Notes under the pieces: model-generated
Seen by the model: only the letters and a program-made list of their open reading frames with translations
The model's database searches: none
Told to the model about the DNA's origin: nothing
Program-made: the position numbers and the translations under genes
Source of the DNA: Bacteroidales bacterium
Lineage (GTDB): Bacteria; Bacteroidota; Bacteroidia; Bacteroidales; UBA12481
Assembly (NCBI GenBank): GCA_028707745.1
Contig: JAQWAJ010000171.1
Location: forward strand, 1 to 5,104
Direction of reading: 5' to 3'
Length of the DNA: 5,104 nt
Shown here: positions 1 through 5,104 of the stretch, piece by piece
How positions within the stretch are numbered: the stretch's first letter is position 1
Layout: each line of letters opens with the position of its first letter

Positions 1-199
1 TCAAATGCGACGAGCCAATCCGGCTTGAAGGATTTGCTACAACGCCAATTTCCTTCGCTGTAATCAGATTCATCCAAACATCTGTCCGATCCGCCGCACA
101 TACGACCTCCGATTGCTTTAACCCGGGAAACACCTGCCCCTGAGCTCCTATCCAGGAATTCAGCAGGATTAGATAACACATAAATCGTTTTAATCTCAT
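1..199 (-). CDS. Secreted DUF1343/NamZ-like exo-beta-N-acetylmuramidase, N-terminal part (runs off left edge)
   Basis: An open minus-strand frame starts at an ATG (199-197) and stays open for 66 codons to the window edge, so only the N-terminus is visible. Residues 1-22 form a signal peptide: basic MRLKR, a hydrophobic core (residues 6-14), and a polar Ala/Gly/Gln stretch where cleavage around residues 19-22 is plausible, so export to the periplasm is likely. Residues 34-66 (VCAADRTD, then IGVVANPSSRIG and SSHL) resemble the opening of DUF1343 proteins, which usually read like GAD/ER-T...L-GKR-G-V-NQTS-.-G.-HL. Characterised members (NamZ) release MurNAc from the non-reducing end of peptidoglycan fragments during wall recycling. 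A Cys (residue 35) sits where a Gly is common. The gene is divergent from the permease at 235 with a 35-bp gap. No good Shine-Dalgarno precedes the ATG. The catalytic region lies outside the window, so the family call rests on the N-terminal pattern alone. Confidence 0.62.
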   Translation of the reverse strand, partial: MRLKRFMCYLILLNSWIGAQGQVFPGLKQSEVVCAADRTDVWMNLITAKEIGVVANPSSRIGSSHL

Positions 200-205
200 A
201 ATTGG

Positions 206-213
206 TACATTTG
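206..213 (+). promoter_or_regulatory. Putative Bacteroidota -7 promoter element (TACATTTG) for the permease-gatED operon
   Basis: TACATTTG matches the Bacteroidota primary-sigma -7 consensus TAnnTTTG exactly. It lies in the 35-bp gap between the divergent genes, 21 bp before the GTG chosen as permease start, implying a short leader of roughly 15 nt. No exact TTG -33 box is seen at the expected spacing upstream (only a T-rich GTTTT at 187-191), so the promoter is tentative. Confidence 0.42.
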
Positions 214-222
214 CCTAAAATC

Positions 223-226
223 AAGG
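223..226 (+). promoter_or_regulatory. Possible ribosome binding site (AAGG) deciding the permease start
   Basis: AAGG ends 8 nt before the GTG at 235, a normal spacing. It is the only Shine-Dalgarno-like motif seen at the start of a gene in this window and supports GTG 235 over the in-frame upstream TTG codons at 202 and 211. Confidence 0.45.
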
Positions 227-234
227 TTTCGCCT

Positions 235-1476
235 GTGAATTTCGAACTTTTCATCGTAAAAAGAATCATCCGGAGCCAGACGGGCAAAAAATCAGGTGCC
301 AATACCCTGGTTAATGTTTCGGTTATGGCTATTGCCCTCAGCATGGCCGTGATGATCCTATCAGTGGTTATCCTCACCGGCTTCAAAAAAGAAATCAAAG
401 ATAAGCTAACCGGATTTGGTTCCCACATCCAGATCAGCAGTCTTTCAGGAAACAGTTCATGGGAAACCGGGGCCATCAGCATCGATGAACAATTGCTCCA
501 GCAGATTAAAAAAAATCCGGAGATCAGCGGCGTTTACCAGTTTGCCACAAAACCAGGCATTGTACAATCAGGAAAAGAACTGCAGGGAATCATCCTGAAA
601 GGCGTAGAACCCGGTTACAACTGGGATTTCTTTGCCAAAAACCTGATCAAAGGAAAGCTTCCCGACCTGAACAACCCGGATTCACTGGAGGTACTTGTTT
701 CAAAAACCCTGGCCAGTTTGCTCAAAATCGATGTCGGAATGAAACTCCCCACCTACTTTGTTCAGGATCCTCCCAGAATGAGGCCATTCAAGGTTGCCGG
801 TATCTATGAAACGGGTCTGGAAGAGTACGACAAAATATTTGTTTATTGCAATCTCGCTCATATCAGAGAGATAAACAACTGGGAATCCGGCGAAATCAGC
901 GGACTCGAGATCCGCCTTTCTGATCCCTCAAAAATGGATCTGGTGGCTCAACAAATTCAGGATCAGGTTGATCGGTCAACCATTCAGACCGATCATCTCC
1001 TTCAGGTGAAAACACTTAAGGACCTGGCGCCTGGTTTTTTTGATTTCCTGAACCTGACGGATACCAACGTGATCCTGATTCTGACCCTCATGATACTGAT
1101 CGCCGGTTTCAATATGATATCGGGATTGCTCATCATCATTCTCGACCGTATGCGGATGATCGGAACCCTGAAGGCTCTCGGAACCAACAACCGGTCCATG
1201 TCACGAATTTTTCTGTACCAGGCCGGTTATATTATCCTCAAAGGCCTGATACTGGGTAATATAATCGGATTAACACTGGCCTTACTTCAGGAAAATTTTC
1301 GGATTATTCCGCTGGACCCCCGATCCTATTTTCTTGATTCTGTCCCGATCTATATCAACCCCGTTCATTTGATTTTGCTGAATGCCGGCACGCTCGTCCT
1401 GACTCTGGTCATGATGCTCATTCCTTCAGCTTTTTTAAGCCGCATCAGCCCGGGGAAAACTATAAAATTTGATTAA
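235..1476 (+). CDS. FtsX-like ABC transporter permease, LolC/LolE-type (probable lipoprotein-release or envelope transport)
   Basis: This 413-residue inner-membrane protein has the four-helix layout of LolC/LolE-type FtsX permeases. A cytoplasmic N-terminus (NFELFIVKRIIR) leads to TM1 (about 27-50) ending in the conserved TGFKKEIKDK and GFGSHIQI stretch. A large periplasmic MacB-like domain (about 65-272) follows, then TM2 (278-303), a cytoplasmic loop with DRMRMIGTLKALG (304-316), the region that usually contacts the ATPase, TM3 (about 328-352), TM4 (about 377-401) and a SPGKTIKFD tail. LolC/LolE proteins work with the ATPase LolD to release lipoproteins from the inner membrane; no ATPase gene is nearby, so it would be supplied in trans, and the substrate cannot be read from the sequence. 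I chose GTG 235 because family members begin at this NFELFI position and AAGG lies 8 nt upstream. A TTG at 202 would add 11 residues but lies upstream of the likely -7 element. It is the first gene of the probable operon, 21 bp before gatE. Confidence 0.88.
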   Translation: MNFELFIVKRIIRSQTGKKSGANTLVNVSVMAIALSMAVMILSVVILTGFKKEIKDKLTGFGSHIQISSLSGNSSWETGAISIDEQLLQQIKKNPEISGVYQFATKPGIVQSGKELQGIILKGVEPGYNWDFFAKNLIKGKLPDLNNPDSLEVLVSKTLASLLKIDVGMKLPTYFVQDPPRMRPFKVAGIYETGLEEYDKIFVYCNLAHIREINNWESGEISGLEIRLSDPSKMDLVAQQIQDQVDRSTIQTDHLLQVKTLKDLAPGFFDFLNLTDTNVILILTLMILIAGFNMISGLLIIILDRMRMIGTLKALGTNNRSMSRIFLYQAGYIILKGLILGNIIGLTLALLQENFRIIPLDPRSYFLDSVPIYINPVHLILLNAGTLVLTLVMMLIPSAFLSRISPGKTIKFD

Positions 1477-1497
1477 TTTCCTTTTTTTCTACACTGT

Positions 1498-3489
1498 ATG
1501 AGAAACTCATTTGACGCTGTTCGTAATCACCTGGAATCCAGGGAGGCTATCGGTTTTATCCCACTTCATCAGGCCACACCGGATGATTGGAAAAGGATCG
1601 GTTTTATGTCAGGGCTGGAGGTCCATCAACAGCTCAATACCCGGCAAAAATTGTTTTGCAGGTGCCCGGCAGGTATTTTTAACCAGGATGATGATTACGA
1701 TGGCGAAATCATCCGGCACATGAGGCCCACCCTCAGCGAAATGGGGGAATATGACGGAACCGCCCTGATGGAATTCAGAACACGTAAACAAATCATATAC
1801 CGGCTCAATAATGAGAATGCATGCACCTACGATATCGATGATACACCACCGTTCAAAATCAACCGCGAAGCGCTGGACTATGCGCTTGAAATTTCACTGC
1901 TGTCGAATCTGAACATCGTCGGTGAAGTGCACATCACCCGCAAACAATATCTCGATGGCAGCATCCCGACAGGCTTTCAGCGTACAGCCATTCTCGGGGT
2001 GGAAGGCGAAATTCAGTTGTCGAATAAAAAAGTAAGGTTGATCCAACTAAGTATCGAGGAGGACTCCTGCCGCGAAATCTCAGATATCGGACATACAAGA
2101 ATCTACAAAACCGACCGGTTGGGTATGCCACTCATCGAAACGGTGACTTATCCCGACTGCGACACGCCCTATGAGTTGAGAGAAGCTGCCGAATACATCC
2201 GGTTTCTGAATCGCAGTACCGGTAAAGTCAGAACCGGCATCGGATCCGGCCGCGAAGATGTCAATGTCAGTTGCCGCGGCGGCGATCGTGTTGAAATCAA
2301 AGGCGTTGCCCACAACAAATGGATACCCCGTCTGAGCCACAACGAAGCTTACCGGCAGGTTGCACTGCTGAGGATCAAAGCGTTGCTGAACAAATGCATT
2401 CCGGATAAGTCACAGTGGCAAATCAAATCAACGCCCATCTCCTTCGAAAAGCTGAACTCCGATTGCCCGTTCATCAACGATGCCCGAAAAAGCGGACAAC
2501 GGATCATCGCAGTCAATCTTCCTTCTTTCCAGGGAATCCTCTCCCATTTTACACAACCGGGCAAGTGCTTTGCCAATGAGATTTCCGACCGGCTGAAAGT
2601 AATCGCCTGCATCGAAAAGCCAAACATGATCAGTTCAGAATCAATTTCTGAGGAAGGGAACCCGATCGATTTCGATAAAATCCGAAAAATTCTGAACAGC
2701 AATGATAACGATGCCCAGATCATTTTCAGGGCTCCTGAGGAAGATATTAAAACCGCTCTCGAAACCATACAGGAACGCTGTCTGATGGCCTTCGACCAGG
2801 TTCCTCGCGAAACCCGTAAGGCACTTTGCGATGGCACCACCATTTTTGAACGCGTTTTACCGGGCGCTGACCGGATGTATCCCGATACCGATTCGGCTCC
2901 GATCCCGCTTTCTGAGGAATATATCGACAGCCTGGGCAAAAGCCTCCCCGTTCCCATCAACACCCGGATATCACAAATGAAGGAGTGGGGAATTCCGGCT
3001 GACACCTATCATTATCTCCTGAAAAAGAATCTGGTGCCGCTAATCGAAAGAATTTCAGATGATTTCAGTTACCCGCACAAAACCATCGGTATATTCCTCG
3101 GGCATACACTCAAGCACCTCGAAGGGCAAAAGCAACCGCACAAGGAGTTCTCGCCAGAGAAAATCTACGATCTGTTCAGCTTCATCCGTTCAAACAATCT
3201 CGATCCTGCCATCGCAAAACCGGTATTATCCATTCTGATGGATTATCCAAATATGGATTTTACCAGCATTCTGACCAGCCTGAAATTCAAAAAAAGAAAG
3301 CAGGAAGAGTTGCTGGCGCCGGTTAGTTTCCTGATCGGGAAATTCCGGGAAATCAGGAAATCCGACCGTCACGATGTCACGTTGAACTGGCTGATGGGCC
3401 AAATCCGAAATCAGGCCATTGGCAATATTCCGCTGAATGAATACAGCCAACTTATTGCAGTACAAATAGAAAAAGAAATTACAGAATAA
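1498..3489 (+). CDS. gatE: Glu-tRNA(Gln) amidotransferase subunit E (archaeal-type GatE, GatB-related)
   Basis: GatE is the tRNA-binding kinase/transamidase subunit: it activates the glutamate of Glu-tRNA(Gln) with ATP and replaces the phosphate with ammonia from GatD, giving Gln-tRNA(Gln) in the cytoplasm. The GatB-like cradle covers about residues 30-290: IGFMSGLEVHQQL (34-46; E41 and H43 correspond to GatB metal/active-site positions), KLFCRCP (51-57), RKQYLDGSIPTGFQRT (148-163), IEEDSCR (186-192), DRLGMPLIE (206-214), GREDVNVS (251-258) and RVEIKGV (264-270). A GAD/AspRS-like insertion follows (about 295-435; AVNLPSFQGILSHFTQPGK at 338-356), which distinguishes GatE from GatB. Next come the linker LPGADRMYPDTDSAPIP (454-470) and a helical YqeY-like tail (about 490-663). 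At 663 residues it is somewhat longer than archaeal GatE (about 620-630), partly from a 28-30 residue N-terminal leader. ATG 1498 is the first start of the frame after the permease; no Shine-Dalgarno is visible, only a T-rich stretch. It lies 17 bp before gatD. No truncation or key-motif loss is seen. Confidence 0.95.
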   Translation: MRNSFDAVRNHLESREAIGFIPLHQATPDDWKRIGFMSGLEVHQQLNTRQKLFCRCPAGIFNQDDDYDGEIIRHMRPTLSEMGEYDGTALMEFRTRKQIIYRLNNENACTYDIDDTPPFKINREALDYALEISLLSNLNIVGEVHITRKQYLDGSIPTGFQRTAILGVEGEIQLSNKKVRLIQLSIEEDSCREISDIGHTRIYKTDRLGMPLIETVTYPDCDTPYELREAAEYIRFLNRSTGKVRTGIGSGREDVNVSCRGGDRVEIKGVAHNKWIPRLSHNEAYRQVALLRIKALLNKCIPDKSQWQIKSTPISFEKLNSDCPFINDARKSGQRIIAVNLPSFQGILSHFTQPGKCFANEISDRLKVIACIEKPNMISSESISEEGNPIDFDKIRKILNSNDNDAQIIFRAPEEDIKTALETIQERCLMAFDQVPRETRKALCDGTTIFERVLPGADRMYPDTDSAPIPLSEEYIDSLGKSLPVPINTRISQMKEWGIPADTYHYLLKKNLVPLIERISDDFSYPHKTIGIFLGHTLKHLEGQKQPHKEFSPEKIYDLFSFIRSNNLDPAIAKPVLSILMDYPNMDFTSILTSLKFKKRKQEELLAPVSFLIGKFREIRKSDRHDVTLNWLMGQIRNQAIGNIPLNEYSQLIAVQIEKEITE

Positions 3490-3506
3490 CTGTCCACTGA
3501 TCCACC

Positions 3507-4892
3507 ATGAACGAAGATTTTTTCCAGGGATATAAAGGCGATGGCCTCGAGATACTGAAAAAGTATAATGTCAGAGTCTGGGGCATTGCCGAATTCGAAA
3601 CAACCAGGGGTTTTTTCAAAGGCACCGTTCTTCCGCGCGCCGAGAATGATGACGCTCATCACATCGTGGTGAAAATTTCCACCGGTTACAATATCGGGAT
3701 TGATACCAACACCATCCTGTCGATGAAGGAGGTCAGCTATTTCAAGGCAAACTACAAGATCCCCGAAAAGGAGTTCCCGTTCACTCCAAATTTGCCAAAA
3801 GTCAAGCTGATCGGTACCGGCGGAACCATTGCGAGCCGGCTCGATTACCGGACAGGGGCAGTCATTCCGGCCTTCTCACCGGGTGAACTCTATGGAGCAG
3901 TGCCTGAACTGGCTGAAATCTGCAATCTCCATACCGAAAAGGTATTTGCCGTTTTCAGTGAAAACATGGGACCAGCACAGTACAAAGCATTGGCCATTGC
4001 TATAAAAAAAGAGATCGAGAGCGGTGTCGACGGGATTGTTATCGGACACGGTACAGATACCCTCCACCACACGGCAATGGCACTTTCCTATATGGTGCAA
4101 AATCCGCCGATTCCCATCATTCTGGTCGGATCCCAGCGTTCATCCGACAGGCCCTCCTCAGATGCGGCGCTTAACCTGATGCATTCATGTTATGCTGCCG
4201 GTCATGGAGATATTGCCGAAGTTATGGTCTGTATGTTCGGTCCCACTTCAGATGAATATGGTTTCCTTCACCGCGGAACACGGGTAAGAAAAATGCACTC
4301 TTCATACCGATCCACCTTCCGTACCATCGGTGACACCCCGATAGCCACGGTAAAAAGGGGGGAAGTGAAGCTTATCAAGAAAAAATATAATCACCGGCGC
4401 AAGGACCGCAATGTGGACATCTACCCGTTTTTTGAAGAGCGGGTGGCGATGATCTATTTTTACCCGCACATGCATCCCGATACCATTGATTCGCTGGTCG
4501 ATCTGGGTTACAAAGGGATCATCATTATCGGTACCGGGCTCGGGCATGTCAACAAGGAGCTCTATCCCGCCATTGAAAGGGCCCGCGACCGCGGAGTGGC
4601 CATCTACATGACTGTTCAAACCTTATGGGGATATGTTCACATGTATGTGTATGATACCGGCCGCGACCTGATGGCCATGGGAGTGATTCCGCTCGAGAAC
4701 ATGCTGCCTGAAGCAGCCTACATAAAACTGGGGTGGGCACTTGGTCAGACATCGGATCTTGAAAAAGTCAAAGAGATCATGCTCAAGCCGATCAATGAAG
4801 AGATCACCGGCCGAGAACCGTATAACGGGTATTTAATATATCAGGGTGGTGTTCCCGAAGTGGAAGATTTTATTCGGAAATACAGGAAGTGA
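3507..4892 (+). CDS. gatD: Glu-tRNA(Gln) amidotransferase subunit D (archaeal-type GatD, asparaginase-like glutaminase)
   Basis: GatD hydrolyses glutamine (or asparagine) to supply ammonia to GatE within the GatDE complex. The 461 residues comprise a GatD-specific N-terminal beta domain (about 1-90, with KISTGYNIGID at 56-66) and two asparaginase domains. The first catalytic motif is GTGGTIAS (103-110), with T107 equivalent to the asparaginase nucleophile. The second is GHGTDTLHHTA (180-190), with T183 and D184. The lysine of the tetrad is K262 in RGTRVRKMHSS (256-266). Later conserved stretches include YPHMHPD (319-325) and GTGLGHVN (342-349), then TVQTLWG (369-375) in the C-terminal domain. 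All four catalytic residues are present, so the enzyme should be active. The N-terminal domain and the adjacent gatE argue against a free asparaginase. Archaeal GatD is around 435-440 residues, so this one is full length with minor extensions. No Shine-Dalgarno precedes the ATG; translation may be coupled to gatE. The 3' end overlaps the convergent NUDIX gene by 23 bp. Confidence 0.95.
   Translation: MNEDFFQGYKGDGLEILKKYNVRVWGIAEFETTRGFFKGTVLPRAENDDAHHIVVKISTGYNIGIDTNTILSMKEVSYFKANYKIPEKEFPFTPNLPKVKLIGTGGTIASRLDYRTGAVIPAFSPGELYGAVPELAEICNLHTEKVFAVFSENMGPAQYKALAIAIKKEIESGVDGIVIGHGTDTLHHTAMALSYMVQNPPIPIILVGSQRSSDRPSSDAALNLMHSCYAAGHGDIAEVMVCMFGPTSDEYGFLHRGTRVRKMHSSYRSTFRTIGDTPIATVKRGEVKLIKKKYNHRRKDRNVDIYPFFEERVAMIYFYPHMHPDTIDSLVDLGYKGIIIIGTGLGHVNKELYPAIERARDRGVAIYMTVQTLWGYVHMYVYDTGRDLMAMGVIPLENMLPEAAYIKLGWALGQTSDLEKVKEIMLKPINEEITGREPYNGYLIYQGGVPEVEDFIRKYRK
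4870..4892. other. Convergent 3' overlap of gatD and the NUDIX gene
   Basis: The gatD stop TGA (4890-4892, plus) and the NUDIX stop TAA (4872-4870, minus) cross over, so 23 bp code on both strands. No hairpin followed by a T tract is visible around this point, so transcripts from the two sides probably run into each other as complementary 3' ends. Confidence 0.85.
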
Positions 4893-5104
4893 ATATTCTT
4901 TCGAACTCACTCATGATCATGGCAGTAGCTCCCCAGATACGATGCCCTGAAGCTTCGTAATAAGGAGCGGTGATCTCAGCTCCGGCACGATGAAGAATCA
5001 TGGTCTTCCGGTTATCTGGATCGAAGAGCTCGTTCAGTGGGGCTATGATAATTCCGGCCACCTCGTTCGGATCAGCCGTAAAAGCAGGCTGTAGTTCGGT
5101 ATAT
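4870..5104 (-). CDS. NUDIX hydrolase, CoA-pyrophosphatase (NudL-like) type, C-terminal part (runs off right edge)
   Basis: The minus-strand frame is open from the window edge (5103) to a TAA at 4872-4870, giving the last 77 residues of a larger protein. The visible part contains EVAGIIIAPLNELFDP, then HRAGAEITAPYYE and HRIWGATAMIMSEF. This pattern, ending in (I/L)WG-TA-I--E/D-F, is typical of the C-terminal half of NUDIX CoA diphosphatases, which cleave CoA and acyl-CoA to 3',5'-ADP and 4'-phosphopantetheine. The Nudix box itself lies beyond the edge, so catalytic residues cannot be checked. An internal GTG at 5061 could be mistaken for a start, but homologous-looking sequence continues upstream of it (ELQPAFTADPNE), so the gene is partial here. 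It is transcribed towards gatD and overlaps its end by 23 bp. Confidence 0.8.
   Translation of the reverse strand, partial: YTELQPAFTADPNEVAGIIIAPLNELFDPDNRKTMILHRAGAEITAPYYEASGHRIWGATAMIMSEFERIFTSCISE

Noticed and set aside
1465..1488. AAATT-loop-AATTT stem followed by a run of seven T, as a terminator after the permease
   Set aside because: The stem is five A-T pairs only and overlaps the stop codon, so it is too weak; genes on either side are 21 bp apart and look co-transcribed.
2349..3005. 218-codon open frame on the minus strand inside gatE
   Set aside because: It lies wholly antisense to the well-conserved gatE, and its Ser/Arg-rich translation has no recognisable domain; it is an opposite-strand shadow.
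1498..3489. Ordinary bacterial GatB
   Set aside because: The protein is much longer than GatB (about 475-480 residues), carries the GAD insertion, and has GatE-specific motifs such as YLDGSIPTGFQRT and LPGADRMYPDTDSAP; no gatA or gatC is next to it.
4302..4619. 105-codon minus-strand frame inside gatD
   Set aside because: It is antisense to conserved gatD sequence and has no recognisable features.
3507..4892. Free L-asparaginase rather than GatD
   Set aside because: The N-terminal GatD-type domain with KISTGYNIGID and the adjacent gatE decide for GatD.
4870..5061. A complete 63-residue small gene starting at GTG 5061
   Set aside because: The frame stays open upstream to the window edge with family-like sequence, so this is the tail of a larger NUDIX protein.

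Overview
The window looks like a piece of a Bacteroidota chromosome. Three things point there: a LolC/LolE-type FtsX permease starting with the (V/M)NFELFI.KRI form common in that phylum, a secreted DUF1343/NamZ-like protein divergent from it, and start sites mostly without a Shine-Dalgarno sequence. A TACATTTG element before the permease also fits the Bacteroidota -7 promoter consensus TAnnTTTG. The phylum call rests on recalled family patterns, not on a search.

Layout. At the left edge (1-199, minus strand) is the N-terminus of a secreted protein resembling the DUF1343/NamZ peptidoglycan N-acetylmuramidase family. A 35-bp gap holding the probable promoter follows. Three plus-strand genes then lie head to tail: an FtsX-like permease (235-1476), gatE (1498-3489) and gatD (3507-4892), separated by only 21 and 17 bp, so probably one operon. 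At the right edge the C-terminus of a NUDIX hydrolase of the CoA-pyrophosphatase type (4870-5104, minus strand) converges on gatD and overlaps its 3' end by 23 bp. There is no gene-free stretch over 300 bp, and I see no tRNA, rRNA, CRISPR array, insertion sequence or long repeat.

Function. GatD (asparaginase-like glutaminase) and GatE (GatB-like kinase/transamidase with a GAD insertion) together make the Glu-tRNA(Gln) amidotransferase GatDE. It turns misacylated Glu-tRNA(Gln) into Gln-tRNA(Gln). The heterodimer is classically described as archaeal, whereas bacteria use GatCAB or glutaminyl-tRNA synthetase. An apparently intact two-subunit archaeal-type enzyme in a bacterial setting is the most notable content here. 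The permease and the two edge genes look like ordinary cell-envelope and housekeeping functions. I see no evidence of a wholly new system.
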